From NCBI RefSeq assembly GCF_000565285.1, contig NZ_APVL01000006.1, forward strand, positions 1 to 64,000: a stretch of DNA of 64,000 nt, in the 5' to 3' direction. Position numbers and translations under genes: made by a program. Each line of letters begins with the position of its first letter. Within the stretch, counting starts at the first letter, position 1. This DNA comes from Cytobacillus firmus DS1 (GTDB taxonomy: Bacteria; Bacillota; Bacilli; Bacillales; Cytobacillaceae). Shown here in pieces: positions 50,748-61,859 of this stretch. The notes under the pieces are model-generated. The model did no database searches, was not told where the DNA came from, and was given only the letters and a program-made list of their open reading frames with translations.

Positions 50748-51392
50748 ATGGCAATGGATGCATCTATTAAAGAACCAACGATTTTTGATCATGCTGGAAA
50801 TAAAATTATTACAGAAGATCGGGAAATTCAAATAATCGCTAAATTCGCAGAACCATTAATAGTGGTATTGGGAAATGTTTTAAGCGATGAAGAATGTGAC
50901 CAGCTGATTCAGCATTCAAAAGATCGCATGCAGCGTTCAAAAGTTGCCAACTCCCTTGAAGTGGATGAACTCAGAACCAGCAGCAGTACGTTTTTCGAGG
51001 AAGGGGAAAATGAACTCGTCGCCAGAATCGAAAAAAGAGTATCCCAAATCATGAATATTCCAGTTGAGCATGGTGAAGGACTGCAGATTCTTAATTATAA
51101 AATTGGACAGGAATATAAAGCACACTTTGACTTCTTCTCTTCGACCAGCAGAGCAGCAAGCAATCCAAGAATCAGCACGCTTGTCATGTACCTGAATAAT
51201 GTGGAACAGGGCGGGGAAACGTATTTTCCAAAGCTTAACTTCTCCGTATCTCCACAAAAAGGCATGGCTGTGTACTTTGAATATTTTTATAATGACCAGA
51301 ACTTAAACGATCTGACACTTCATGGCGGAGCACCTGTTGTCATTGGTGATAAATGGGCTGCCACGCAATGGATGAGAAGAAAGAAACTATGA
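50748..51392 (+). CDS. Prolyl 4-hydroxylase-like 2-oxoglutarate/Fe(II) oxygenase
   Basis: A 214-aa dioxygenase: iron ligands His126-x-Asp128 (YKAHFDFF) and His192, with Lys202 to bind 2-oxoglutarate (HGGAPVVIGDKWAATQW). It resembles Bacillus anthracis prolyl 4-hydroxylase, which acts on collagen-like repeats. No collagen-like gene is in this window. ATG 50748 fits GAGG 9 bp upstream. A strong terminator follows. Confidence 0.9.
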   Translation: MAMDASIKEPTIFDHAGNKIITEDREIQIIAKFAEPLIVVLGNVLSDEECDQLIQHSKDRMQRSKVANSLEVDELRTSSSTFFEEGENELVARIEKRVSQIMNIPVEHGEGLQILNYKIGQEYKAHFDFFSSTSRAASNPRISTLVMYLNNVEQGGETYFPKLNFSVSPQKGMAVYFEYFYNDQNLNDLTLHGGAPVVIGDKWAATQWMRRKKL

Positions 51393-51393
51393 A

Positions 51394-51429
51394 AAAAGCG
51401 CTTGGGAAATTTATTCCCAAGCGCTTTTT
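51394..51429 (+). terminator. Terminator after the prolyl hydroxylase gene
   Basis: AAAAAGCGCTTGGGAA and TTCCCAAGCGCTTTTT form a perfect 16-bp stem, one base past the stop. Confidence 0.93.
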
Positions 51430-51443
51430 AGGTCCTGCTTTCT

Positions 51444-51563
51444 TTAAAACCACAGTCTCTTATGATAGTCATAATCAGAGGTATTGAAATTCTCTTCCCC
51501 TTCTTTATTGGGGGCACACTCTTCACAAGGTCCTTCCTGCTGGCCATGTTCACATTGCTCCAT
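51444..51563 (-). CDS. Short Cys-rich protein, 39 aa
   Basis: MEQCEHGQQEGPCEECAPNK..., with CEHG and CEEC arrangements that could bind a metal, followed by an acidic, Tyr/Asp-rich tail. AGGTGG lies 7-8 bp before the ATG. I do not recognise the family. Convergent with the hydroxylase gene. Confidence 0.6.
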   Translation of the reverse strand: MEQCEHGQQEGPCEECAPNKEGEENFNTSDYDYHKRLWF

Positions 51564-51727
51564 TAAAAGTTCCACCTGAACGCATCCCCCTTTCCTATCT
51601 GATACTTCAATTATAATTGAAAGCGTTTACACCTGTCTTGTACAATTTGTTGGAAAATCGTAAAAAACTGCCTATCCAATGTCACATTTTAACGTCAAAA
51701 ACAGACATTTCTGTCGCTTTTTAGTCT

Positions 51728-53218
51728 TTATGACCACTTATAATAGCCTCTTGGCAAATCTGTCACTTCATTAGCAACCCTTATGCCTGATTGAATCGCT
51801 CCTTCTATCCAGCCCGGGGCTGTGGAAGTATGTTCCCCGGCGAAATGAACTCTTCCTTCAGGAACAGGAATAGACGGGTACAGCTCTGTTTCCTGGCTCG
51901 GCTTGAACATGGAGAAGGCTCCGCCGGAAAATGGGTACTGTGACCAGCTATGGGAAGCTCCTGTTAAGAAATGCTCGTAGACCTGATTGCCATGAACAAC
52001 AGCCAAATTGTCAAGGGCATTCCGGATCCGATCCCCTTCTATAAGGTTATCCCAGGATAAAGTATCATCTTCCCAGGTATAGCTTGCCATAATGACCCCC
52101 GAACCAGAAGATCCGATCAGATGACTTGGGTAGGCAGCGTAGCGAATGGGCAGATCTGTCATCAGCTTCCCTCCATGCAGCCCTTCACGTTCCCAGAATC
52201 TCTGCTTGAACTGCAGTCCGATTTTCGTTGAGGAAACATAATGCAGTTCCCGAATGGCTTTCCATTTATTATGGGAAAATGAATGCCGGGGAACGACATC
52301 AACGAAGGATAACAAAGAAAAAGGTATGGTGATAATGGCCAGATCACCAGTTACGGCCAAAGGCCTTTGGCTCAAGGTATGTCTGGCATGAATGGTAACC
52401 TGCTGATGATCCTGTTCTATTTTTGTCATCTGATAGCCGAAATAAAGATCTTGTTTTAACTGAGGCAAAAAAGCATTTGGAAGCTTATCATTGCCTCCCT
52501 CTATTTCATAAAAATGAATGTCCGGGGTAAATAACGGAAGCAGCTCCCGCAGAATGGCCGGAAAGCTCATCTCAGGAAACCCTTCCAGGCCCAGCAGAAC
52601 TTTAATGCTTTCCAGGGCTCCAGGCGATAAGCTGGGGCCTACTGGATTGTATCTGAGAAAAAAACTCATGGGATATCTGTCAAACTCTCTAACAACGATA
52701 TTCCAATTTTGTGCGGGGTTTTGGTTAATAAAATCTGCAACTGGCTTTATTGCCATCATAAGCAGCTCTTCCGCTGTCTTTCCTTTTTCATGCGGAGCAA
52801 CCGGGTAGCGCAGAATATCCGGATTCTTCTGATAGGCAGTTCGATTGGTTTTTATTCCATTGGCAAAGATCAGGTCCTGGGGAGTTGTGTTCCTGAATTC
52901 ATTTACTTTTAAACGGAATTTTTTAATATACTGAAGGACTAATGGATGAATATGTGGAATTCGCATGGCGCCCACATCCAAATACAAGTCGTCCATGAAC
53001 GGCTCTCTCATCGTAAAAATCCTGCCGCCAACCCTTTGCGTTGCTTCTAACACCGTTACATCATGACCGGCATCCTTCAGCAGTGAAGCAGCCACCAGCC
53101 CGGACATACCGGCTCCGACAACAATAATCTTCTTCTGAACCTGTGAAATGCCGAGTCCGTTTCTGATGATGGAAAGCATTTCTTCTGCTGATAACTGCAG
53201 ATCCCGATAATAGGCCAT
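51728..53218 (-). CDS. Flavin monoamine oxidase / L-amino-acid oxidase
   Basis: A 496-aa flavoprotein with FAD motif IIVVGAGMSGLVAASLLKDAGHDVTVLE near residue 30, RVGGRIFTMREPF, and the C-terminal FAGEHTSTAPGWIEGAIQSGIRVANEV. It oxidatively deaminates amines or amino acids, releasing peroxide. No signal peptide, so probably cytosolic. The substrate is not evident. Monocistronic. Confidence 0.92.
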   Translation of the reverse strand: MAYYRDLQLSAEEMLSIIRNGLGISQVQKKIIVVGAGMSGLVAASLLKDAGHDVTVLEATQRVGGRIFTMREPFMDDLYLDVGAMRIPHIHPLVLQYIKKFRLKVNEFRNTTPQDLIFANGIKTNRTAYQKNPDILRYPVAPHEKGKTAEELLMMAIKPVADFINQNPAQNWNIVVREFDRYPMSFFLRYNPVGPSLSPGALESIKVLLGLEGFPEMSFPAILRELLPLFTPDIHFYEIEGGNDKLPNAFLPQLKQDLYFGYQMTKIEQDHQQVTIHARHTLSQRPLAVTGDLAIITIPFSLLSFVDVVPRHSFSHNKWKAIRELHYVSSTKIGLQFKQRFWEREGLHGGKLMTDLPIRYAAYPSHLIGSSGSGVIMASYTWEDDTLSWDNLIEGDRIRNALDNLAVVHGNQVYEHFLTGASHSWSQYPFSGGAFSMFKPSQETELYPSIPVPEGRVHFAGEHTSTAPGWIEGAIQSGIRVANEVTDLPRGYYKWS

Positions 53219-53551
53219 TCCGATTCTCCTTCCGGCGATCTGTCAAATAGCTATTACTTCATCATACTGCCGGACAGCTTTACGATATGCTTCTTTTTTG
53301 ATTAATCTGTTTGAACTGCCGGCATTATTCAGAAAATAGACTCAAAGAATAATAGTTTTACTCCCCTTTTTTGACAGCAGGAATTTTTACCATTAATCAG
53401 CGCAAAATTTATGCCCACCCCCAAAACCATCGAATGAAAGCCTAAATTTTTGTTGATGGTCATTTTTTGTAGAAATAATGGATGTTTGGGTGTACAGGCG
53501 TCCCCCCTATTAACTACTAAAGCTCACATACTTAACATTACATCTTGGGAG
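53219..53551. other. Intergenic stretch, nothing recognised
   Basis: About 330 bp, AT-rich, with T-runs but no clear hairpin, gene or repeat. It probably holds the oxidase promoter. Confidence 0.4.
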
Positions 53552-54656
53552 GAATAAATGTGGATCGTTTTTTCAGGTGGATTGTCAGATCTCTGTTTGC
53601 TCCTGTCTCGGCTTAACAAGATTGAACATAATCAAGAATTGTATGGATTTTATGTCAATTGGGGCGAAACCAGTAAAATATCTTTCAAGAAAAATAAAGA
53701 GTCTATAACTACTTTGGTACCTGAATGGATTCAGGTTACACCAGATCTAAAGGTAAAGTCCTCAATTGACCAGTCCATTGCAAAAGAAGCCAAGAAACAT
53801 CAAATCAAGGTTTTGCCATTAGTCAATAATTTTATAGACGGCAAATGGAATTCAGATGTTCTGCACAGGTTATTCACTGTTCCAGGGGCTGAAGAGCGCT
53901 TTATTAAAGAAATGCTTTCCTATGTGAAAACAAATAGCTTCAATGGGATTAATATTGACTTCGAAGCCATTAAACCTTCTGACAGGGAACATTTTACACA
54001 TTTCATGAGTAAGGTGTACAAAGACTTTCAGAAAGAAGATTTAATGGTGACATTGGATGTTCCGCCAAACGATGATAGCTATGATTATGCTTCTTTGGCA
54101 AAATACGCTGATCGTGTCATTGTAATGCTCTATGATCAGCATTATTCCATGAGCGCACCAGGGCCTGTAGCTCACACGGATTGGGTAAAAGATAACTTGA
54201 ATCAATCTGATATTCCCTCCGAAAAATTGGTTGCCGGCCTGGGAACATACGGTTAAGAAGGCTAATGAAGCCGAAAAACCATCTCAAATTCTTAGTACCT
54301 TTGATAGTCATATTTCAGCCCTTCACACTGGGAATGGAGAGGTATTGGAAATCGCTTCACAAACAGAAAAAGGAAGAAGGACAATAGAAATGGATTCCAA
54401 TGGAATGATAAAAAAGGAATCCTATGTCAAATATCCAAAGCCATTTGAAGTAATCCGCCACGGAAAATCAAGTAAAAAAGAAGTCGTCCTCACCTTTGAT
54501 GACGGTCCTGATCCAGCCTACACTCCAGAGATACTGGACATATTGAACAGGTATAAGGTGAAAGGCACTTTTTTTGTCGTTGGGGAAAATGCGCTGATGC
54601 ATCCTCAGCTTATTAAAAGAATTTATGATGAGGGGCATGAAATTGGAAACCATTAA
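53552..54656 (+). pseudogene. Decayed GH18-polysaccharide deacetylase fusion gene
   Basis: The first open frame encodes a GH18-type domain (FNGINIDFEAIKPSDREHF, with the DxxDxE-like acid region, and ADRVIVMLYDQHYS). It stops at TAA after GLGTYG. A second frame continues with ESYVKYPKPFEVIRHGKSSK and a NodB deacetylase start (VVLTFDDGPDPAYTPEIL, GTFFVVGEN) and ends at TAA right after EIGNH, before the HxxxH motif is complete. Two frame breaks and a 3' truncation. The intact ancestor was probably a chitinase/deacetylase with a further glycosyltransferase domain. Confidence 0.8.
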
Positions 54657-54657
54657 A

Positions 54658-54675
54658 GGCTGCCCCCAGGCAGCC
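54658..54675 (-). terminator. Terminator after the GH1 gene
   Basis: GGCTGCC-CCCA-GGCAGCC is a perfect 7-bp stem, 11 bp past the stop of the glucosidase on the minus strand, followed by TTTAAT. Confidence 0.7.
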
Positions 54676-54686
54676 AGTCATGTTTG

Positions 54687-56123
<1,437 letters not shown>

Positions 56124-56275
56124 TTACTCCCCTCCAATACCTGTTATTTTTTAATATTTGTTTAAATGGAATTTTTATGTTACTCGAAAAGGGATATAGA
56201 AGAAGCTTAAATCGAGTCAAACGGTATGTAAATAATTAGAGTTAATTATGTCTTGTTTAACCGCATTTTGATATT

Positions 56276-56293
56276 TGTTACATCAAAGTAACA
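56276..56293. promoter_or_regulatory. Inverted repeat between GH1 and RpiR genes
   Basis: TGTTAC-ATCAAA-GTAACA is a perfect 6-bp inverted repeat in the divergent promoter region. Candidate operator for the RpiR regulator. Confidence 0.55.
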
Positions 56294-56354
56294 TATTGTT
56301 TCTTCGTGTGATAGAATTAGCCTACCTATTTTTACGCCGGAGGATTAATAAATC

Positions 56355-57080
56355 ATGTTTTCAAACGAAATCATCGCATCTTTCAATGATTTAGAAACAT
56401 CCATATACCATTACATTTGTCAAAACAAAGAAAAGATCCCTTATATGCGGATTCGTGAACTGGCAGATGAAACCCATGTTTCGACTGCCACCATCCTGCG
56501 GTTCTGCAGAAAGCTGAATTGTGAAGGTTTCACTGAATTTAAGATAAAGTTTAAATTATATTTGCAGGAAAATAAAAAGACTTCTATAAAAGGTTCCAAT
56601 CAATCCATCGTCGAATTCTTCGAGCGAACCCTAAGGGGTAATTTAGAGGAAAAAATCAGAGAGGCAGCAGAACTTATAAATACGGCAGATAACGTTATAT
56701 TTATTGGAATCGGAAGCTCTGGCATACTCGCTGAATACGGAGCCAGATATTTCTCCAGTCTTAACAAGTTTTCACTGTATATTAAGGATCCTCATTTTCC
56801 GATCCATTCCAGCATTCGCAGCAGCAGTGTCACAATTGCCTTATCTGTCTCAGGGGAAACTCCATTTACAATCACCCATCTTAACCAGCTGAAGCAGGAA
56901 GGAAGTAAAATCATCAGCATAACAAACAGCCGGCTCTCAACTATTGCAAAGGTTTCTGATGTGAACATCGCCTATTATGTGACAGAGGAAACATTTGAGC
57001 AGTCCAATATTACGACTCAAGTTCCAGTTGTATACATTTTGGAAGCAGTCGCCAGGGAATTACACCAGCTAAACTCTTAA
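56355..57080 (+). CDS. RpiR/MurR family regulator
   Basis: A 241-aa protein with an N-terminal HTH_6 domain (IRELADETHVSTATILRFCRKLNCEGFTEFK) and a C-terminal SIS sugar-phosphate domain (residues about 100-230, NVIFIGIGSSGILAEYGARYFSS). It senses a sugar phosphate, probably the glucosidase product or substrate, and controls the divergent GH1 gene. Start behind CGGAGGA. Confidence 0.93.
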   Translation: MFSNEIIASFNDLETSIYHYICQNKEKIPYMRIRELADETHVSTATILRFCRKLNCEGFTEFKIKFKLYLQENKKTSIKGSNQSIVEFFERTLRGNLEEKIREAAELINTADNVIFIGIGSSGILAEYGARYFSSLNKFSLYIKDPHFPIHSSIRSSSVTIALSVSGETPFTITHLNQLKQEGSKIISITNSRLSTIAKVSDVNIAYYVTEETFEQSNITTQVPVVYILEAVARELHQLNS

Positions 57081-57143
57081 ATTAAAGGGATTTTTTCACG
57101 CATAGAGAATATGTAAAACAATCACAATGAAAGCGGTGAGTAG

Positions 57144-57527
57144 ATGAAATCAATTGCTTCCCCGATTGCAGGCAAAGTGAACAATGTGTTTATTCATGTC
57201 AGCGATCTGAAAAAGTCGGCTGAATGGTATAGCAGCCTTCTTGGACTGCCTATTAATATGGATGATGTGGAATCGCCGGTATACAACATTCCCGTCACAT
57301 CTGAAACTGGTCTTACATTGGATGATCACACCTTTGATCCATCCTTCAGTTTGGGTCCTTCCGGTCATGTTTTATTTAATTTTTTCTCCCGGGATATTGA
57401 CGAGGCTTACGATTTTGTTAAAAGTCAGGAAATCACGATTGTGAGAGAAATAGAGCGTATTGGAGATTTTGCCTATTTCAACTTTCAGGACCCGGATGGC
57501 AATGTATTGATGATCTGCAATTGTTAA
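57144..57527 (+). CDS. VOC family (glyoxalase-like) protein
   Basis: A 127-aa vicinal oxygen chelate protein (NNVFIHVSDLKKSAEWYSSLLGLP ... YFNFQDPDGNVLMICNC). Metal-binding Glu at the end is replaced by Met-Ile-Cys, so it may not be a typical metalloenzyme. Substrate unknown. A weak hairpin follows (GGCC/GGCC) before the MFS gene. Confidence 0.85.
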   Translation: MKSIASPIAGKVNNVFIHVSDLKKSAEWYSSLLGLPINMDDVESPVYNIPVTSETGLTLDDHTFDPSFSLGPSGHVLFNFFSRDIDEAYDFVKSQEITIVREIERIGDFAYFNFQDPDGNVLMICNC

Positions 57528-57663
57528 TGATGGAATCTGTGGCCAGATGGCCATGGATTTTTTTATTTGCAGCATTCTCCACTGGACAACCCCCTTTTCC
57601 TCGCGTATACTAGCGATATTTATGTAAAAGATTAGCAGCATCATAGAAAGTAAGGTGTTTAAT

Positions 57664-58899
57664 ATGATTCACAATCCGACTGGAAAAGAGCGGCTGGCGC
57701 TGGCCTTTCTCCTCAGCATGCTTGGCATATTGGGGCCATTCAATATTGATATGTATTTGCCGGGCTTCCCGGATATCGCTGATGATTTCAGTGCCCGAGC
57801 TTCACTTGTACAGATGAGTTTAACAGCCTGTTTGATTGGACTTGCGGCTGGACAGGTTATTGTCGGACCGCTAAGTGATTCGCATGGCAGAAGAAGACCA
57901 CTTCTAATCGGGATTTCACTCTTTGCCGTATCTTCCCTTTTATGCGCTATTTCACCAAATATTGCAGCCTTTATTGCAGCCCGCTTTCTGCAGGGATTAA
58001 CCGCCTCTGCCGGAATCGTCCTGTCCCGGGCAGTTGTCCGTGATGTGTTCAGCGGAAAAGAGCTGACGAAATTTTTTGCTTTGCTTATGGTGATTAATGC
58101 AACCGCTCCGATGATTGCGCCAATGACAGGCGGTGCACTGCTTCTGATTCCTTTCGCAAGCTGGGAAACCATCTTTTATTTTCTAAGCTTTTTGGGATTA
58201 TTTATTACCATTGTGATCTATTTCCGATTAAAAGAAACCCTTCCTCCAGAAAAAAGGATCCCAAGCTCCATTGGCAATTCTGTTAAAAGCATGGGGGGCC
58301 TTTTCAGAGACCGTTCCTTCATCGGATATGCCCTTATCGTAGGATTCATACATGGCGGAAGCTTTGCTTATGTGTCAGGGACACCGTTTGTCTATCAGGG
58401 GATTTATGGGGTATCGCCTCAGGTGTTCAGCATCCTTTTTGGCATTAATGGATTGGCGATTATTACGGGGAGTTTCCTGATTGGCCGCCTGGCAGGGGTC
58501 ATTCCGGAAAGAAGCCTGCTCCGGACAGCCGTCTGCATTGCGGTCTGTGCCACTTTGTTTCTTTTAATCATGACCATTATTAAAGGGCCGCTATACATGC
58601 TTGTCATTCCGATTTTCATCTATATGACTTCAATGGGGATGATCATCACCAGCTCGTTTACATTGGCGATGAAAAATCAGGGGCATCGTGCCGGCAGTGC
58701 CAGCGCCGTTATTGGAATGCTTCCTTTAGTGCTGGGTTCGGCTGTTTCCCCATTGGTGAGCATTAATGAAACCACTGCAGTGCCAATGGGTGCCATCTTG
58801 TTTATAACATCATTCATCGGCTTTGTTTTCTTCTTCACCCTAACGAAAGAAAAAACAAAAAGAAACCCGCAGAACCTGAACCTGCATGCGGAGGGATAA
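57664..58899 (+). CDS. Bcr/CflA-type multidrug MFS transporter
   Basis: A 411-aa MFS exporter with 12 helices. MLGILGPFNIDMYLPGFPDIADDF and GPLSDSHGRRRPLLIGISLF match the DHA1 Bcr/CflA family start and loop 2-3 motif. It probably exports drugs such as bicyclomycin or sulfonamides. ATG 57664 follows AAGGTG; GTG 57655 is also possible. Confidence 0.93.
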   Translation: MIHNPTGKERLALAFLLSMLGILGPFNIDMYLPGFPDIADDFSARASLVQMSLTACLIGLAAGQVIVGPLSDSHGRRRPLLIGISLFAVSSLLCAISPNIAAFIAARFLQGLTASAGIVLSRAVVRDVFSGKELTKFFALLMVINATAPMIAPMTGGALLLIPFASWETIFYFLSFLGLFITIVIYFRLKETLPPEKRIPSSIGNSVKSMGGLFRDRSFIGYALIVGFIHGGSFAYVSGTPFVYQGIYGVSPQVFSILFGINGLAIITGSFLIGRLAGVIPERSLLRTAVCIAVCATLFLLIMTIIKGPLYMLVIPIFIYMTSMGMIITSSFTLAMKNQGHRAGSASAVIGMLPLVLGSAVSPLVSINETTAVPMGAILFITSFIGFVFFFTLTKEKTKRNPQNLNLHAEG

Positions 58900-58920
58900 T
58901 TCCCTCCGGCTTCCATGCAG
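58882..58920 (+). terminator. Terminator overlapping the MFS stop codon
   Basis: CTGCATG-CGGAGGGA and TCCCTCCG-CATGCAG form a two-part stem around TAAT, including the stop codon. Confidence 0.8.
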
Positions 58921-58926
58921 CCTGCT

Positions 58927-59268
58927 TTATTCTTTTACTTCCTCGATAATCGACTGTCCTTCAGTTCCTTCAGCATCCATCCATTGCCATTTTTCATGCA
59001 GCCTGATTCGGCCGTCCGCCAATATTTCAGGGGTGGAGAGACATTTTCCGCCTCGCAGCTGATTTTTGTTATTCACATGGTTATACCTGAATTCTAAACA
59101 TCCGTCTTCATTGGCAATTCCAATCAGCGTCCCCTGAATGATCTCTCCCCCGCCATAAGCAGCAGATATAATATTCCCTTCCTGTTTATAATGAAAAAAG
59201 GTTTTTGAAGAAACTTCACCATTCTCTGTATTTTGCACAGAAACAAAGGTACGGCCATTATAGTTCAT
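58927..59268 (-). CDS. Small beta-rich protein (often labelled n-acetylglutamate synthase)
   Basis: A 113-aa protein ([43 protein letters not shown] ... [15 protein letters not shown]) of a family common in Bacillus. It is often misnamed n-acetylglutamate synthase although it lacks a GNAT fold. It reads like a small beta-barrel of unknown function. Confidence 0.75.
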   Translation of the reverse strand: MNYNGRTFVSVQNTENGEVSSKTFFHYKQEGNIISAAYGGGEIIQGTLIGIANEDGCLEFRYNHVNNKNQLRGGKCLSTPEILADGRIRLHEKWQWMDAEGTEGQSIIEEVKE

Positions 59269-59295
59269 AAAAATATCCTCCTGGTATGTATCGAT

Positions 59296-59838
59296 CTATA
59301 AATCCCCTTTTAAAATGGAGTACATATACAAATCATCAAATTTCCCGTTAGTATATTCATAATGCCTAAGCAGTCCTTCTCTCGTGAAGCCCTGCCTTTC
59401 AACCAGCTTCTGGGATGAGAGATTTTTTGGCTCGATCAAGGCTTCTATCCTTTCAAGCCCAAGGTGTTCGAAGCCGAATTGTAAAACACTCTCAAGGGCT
59501 TCATTCGCAATTCCTTTTCCCCAATGCTCCCTGCTTAGTTCATAACCGACTTCACTTCGGTAATGTTTCGGATTCCTATTCAGGAAACCGCAGCTCCCAA
59601 TGACCTTCCCTGAATCCTTCAGGGTGATGCCCCAGCGAATTCCTGTCCCATTTGTATAAATAGATTTATACCATTCTATTTCTCCAAGCACCTCCTCTGG
59701 AGTTTCACAGGCTGAGATTCCCATATGTTTTACAACCAGCTGATCTGACAGATATACATACATATCTTTTGCATCTTCTTCAGTTGCTTCTCTTAAAATT
59801 AATCTTTCTGTTTCAAGAATCGGAAATGCTTTTTCCAA
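59296..59838 (-). CDS. RimJ/RimL-type GNAT acetyltransferase
   Basis: A 180-aa N-acetyltransferase (ETERLILREATEEDAKDMYVYL ... YELSREHWGKGIANEALESVL as the acetyl-CoA loop, QGFTREGLLRHYEY at the end). It probably acetylates protein N-termini or a small amine. The target is unknown. Confidence 0.9.
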   Translation of the reverse strand: MEKAFPILETERLILREATEEDAKDMYVYLSDQLVVKHMGISACETPEEVLGEIEWYKSIYTNGTGIRWGITLKDSGKVIGSCGFLNRNPKHYRSEVGYELSREHWGKGIANEALESVLQFGFEHLGLERIEALIEPKNLSSQKLVERQGFTREGLLRHYEYTNGKFDDLYMYSILKGDL

Positions 59839-59983
59839 CGGACTGCCTCCTCTGCAAAATATCTATCTTCAACTATACCAAATTGCTGTAAAAAAATCCT
59901 ATCATATGGAAATTACTTCAAAACCAGCTTTATCCATGTTACACTCTATAATTAGTAAAATATAAACAATGAGGAGAATTTCT

Positions 59984-61393
59984 GTGAAACGTTATGGTCT
60001 ATGGCTGCTGTCTGCCGGATTGATTCTTTCCGCCTGCAGCAATGACAAAGAGAAAACAGCCGCTGATTCACCTATTAAAGAAGAGCAAAAGAAAGAAGAA
60101 AAGCAGGATGTAATTTTAATAAACACAGATGCAATTAATCTGGAGGTCTCTGAAGAAAGCCTGCTGAGTTTGCCGCCTGGAACACTAATGGAAGATCTTA
60201 CATACGAAAAGGATATTGAAGCCATTGAAGTCATACCGGAAACGGATCCTGAACTTTTACGGGAGATGACCCCCAAACTGGAAGAGCTGACGAAAGAAGC
60301 CAAAGATACTGAATCGATCAAAAAAGGGCTTCTTTCCCTGCTTGCGAGTCCACATTATAAAGACATCATTGAAAAGTCCAATGCCTACCAGCCGGATTTT
60401 GAAGAACCTTACCTGCCGGATCCCACCAAGTCAGAACCCGGAGAAGAAGAAAAAAAGGCAGCAGAACAGGCCATCATTCTTCTTGATGCCAGCTCCAGCA
60501 TGCTGCTTCAGGCAGACGGCAAAGTGAAAATGGATATTGCCAAAAGCGCCGTCAAGAGCTTTGCCCAGACGATTGGCCAAAGCAGTGATGTATCCCTTGT
60601 GGTATATGGCCATAAAGGCTCTGAAGCAGACGCTGATAAAGAAATTTCCTGCTCAGGTGTAGAGGAAGTCTATCCTATGGGCAAATATTCCAAGAAGGAA
60701 TTTCACGTAGCTGTTGATTCATTTGAAAGCAAAGGCTGGACTCCCCTTGCCGGCGCCATTCAAAAAGCAGCAGAAATGAGCAGCGGCTATGACGGCTCAA
60801 CCACGATCTACATTGTCAGCGATGGTGCCGAAACCTGTGATGGCGACCCTGTCGAGGCCAGTAAAAACCTTGTGAAAAATAACAGCAGCAATACTGTAAA
60901 TATCATTGGGTTTGATGTAGACGGCAAGGCCGAAGATCAATTAAAAGCAGTAGCCGAGGCGGGCAAAGGGGAGTACTTTAAAGCAGACAGTCCAGACGAT
61001 CTGAAAGACACCATTCAATACGAGTGGCTTCCGTCTGCCGGTGATCTCGCATGGGCTTTTACAATGGCACCCAGCCCATGGGAAATGATGGATGAGTATG
61101 AAATCGGTGAAGTTTATCCCCGCCAATTATTTACTGCCGGCAGGCGTGAAGCACACCGAATGCTTGATGCCGTAACCATTATGGGAGATAAGGGCTGGAT
61201 CACGGATGAGCAGCGGTCCGAACTCCGTGAATGGGGTTATGAACGCAGCGGCCAAATGAAGGATCTGTATATGAAACTTTATGAAAAAAACCGGACTACA
61301 GCTGAAACGGAAAGTGATGAAATCAGGCAGAGAGTAGACGTATGGGTTGAAAAGATGAAGGCTCTGAAGAAAGAACGCGGGGATATCTGGTGA
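59984..61393 (+). CDS. VWA-domain lipoprotein
   Basis: A 469-aa lipoprotein. GTG 59984 follows GAGGAGA. Signal with lipobox LSAC. A Lys/Glu-rich linker leads to a von Willebrand factor A domain (residues about 165-345) with the MIDAS motif DASSSM and later IVSDGAETCDGDP. The C-terminal part (EIGEVYPRQLFTAGRREAHRML) is unassigned. Likely a surface protein with metal-dependent ligand binding; role unknown. Confidence 0.9.
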   Translation: MKRYGLWLLSAGLILSACSNDKEKTAADSPIKEEQKKEEKQDVILINTDAINLEVSEESLLSLPPGTLMEDLTYEKDIEAIEVIPETDPELLREMTPKLEELTKEAKDTESIKKGLLSLLASPHYKDIIEKSNAYQPDFEEPYLPDPTKSEPGEEEKKAAEQAIILLDASSSMLLQADGKVKMDIAKSAVKSFAQTIGQSSDVSLVVYGHKGSEADADKEISCSGVEEVYPMGKYSKKEFHVAVDSFESKGWTPLAGAIQKAAEMSSGYDGSTTIYIVSDGAETCDGDPVEASKNLVKNNSSNTVNIIGFDVDGKAEDQLKAVAEAGKGEYFKADSPDDLKDTIQYEWLPSAGDLAWAFTMAPSPWEMMDEYEIGEVYPRQLFTAGRREAHRMLDAVTIMGDKGWITDEQRSELREWGYERSGQMKDLYMKLYEKNRTTAETESDEIRQRVDVWVEKMKALKKERGDIW

Positions 61394-61402
61394 CAAATTA
61401 GT

Positions 61403-61437
61403 AAGAATGCTCGGGGCGGCATGCTCTGAGCATTCTT
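61403..61437 (+). terminator. Terminator after the VWA gene
   Basis: AAGAATGCTC and GAGCATTCTT form a 10-bp stem; bidirectional with the small genes on the other strand. Confidence 0.8.
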
Positions 61438-61440
61438 TAT

Positions 61441-61626
61441 TTACTCTTTGGGTATGAATGTGAAATTCCTCTTCAGCTCGGCCTCATTAATTGAGATCCG
61501 GTACGATAAATCTTTTGTCCGCAGTACATATTCTTTAATGCCAATAAATTCAGATTCAGCAATCAAGTAAAAGTGCGTTCCCTTTTTTAATCCTTTAAAT
61601 TGATTCTTTAATTTATATTTTTTCAT
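61441..61626 (-). CDS. Small basic protein, 61 aa
   Basis: MKKYKLKNQFKGLKKGTHFYLIAESEFIGIKEYVLRTKDL..., a small basic protein with no known family to me. It follows the zinc ribbon gene by 7 bp, so the two are likely co-transcribed. Confidence 0.55.
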   Translation of the reverse strand: MKKYKLKNQFKGLKKGTHFYLIAESEFIGIKEYVLRTKDLSYRISINEAELKRNFTFIPKE

Positions 61627-61633
61627 GATGCTC

Positions 61634-61825
61634 CTACATTCTATATTTAAACTTCTCCGGCTTCTTCACATACCCTTCAATGATAAAACCGCAGCTAGTG
61701 CAAATAACATATTCAATATCAGAACCGAGACTCATCTTATCCACAGGAAACATGACCCCATAACCCGAATGCTTCCCTTTCCCCAGCTCATTTGATCCGC
61801 ACTTTGGACATTTTTCTGCTTTCAT
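61634..61825 (-). CDS. Zinc-ribbon protein, 63 aa
   Basis: Contains CPKC near the start and CTSC near residue 43, giving a four-Cys zinc site as in transcription-factor-type ribbons. Preceded by AGGAG. Function unknown. Confidence 0.7.
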   Translation of the reverse strand: MKAEKCPKCGSNELGKGKHSGYGVMFPVDKMSLGSDIEYVICTSCGFIIEGYVKKPEKFKYRM

Positions 61826-61859
61826 ATTGATTCTCCTTTCAGCTTCTTTTAGTAAGTTA

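Noticed and set aside
58927..59268. Name n-acetylglutamate synthase for the 113-aa protein
   Set aside because: The protein is too short and has no acetyltransferase motif; the label is a database habit.
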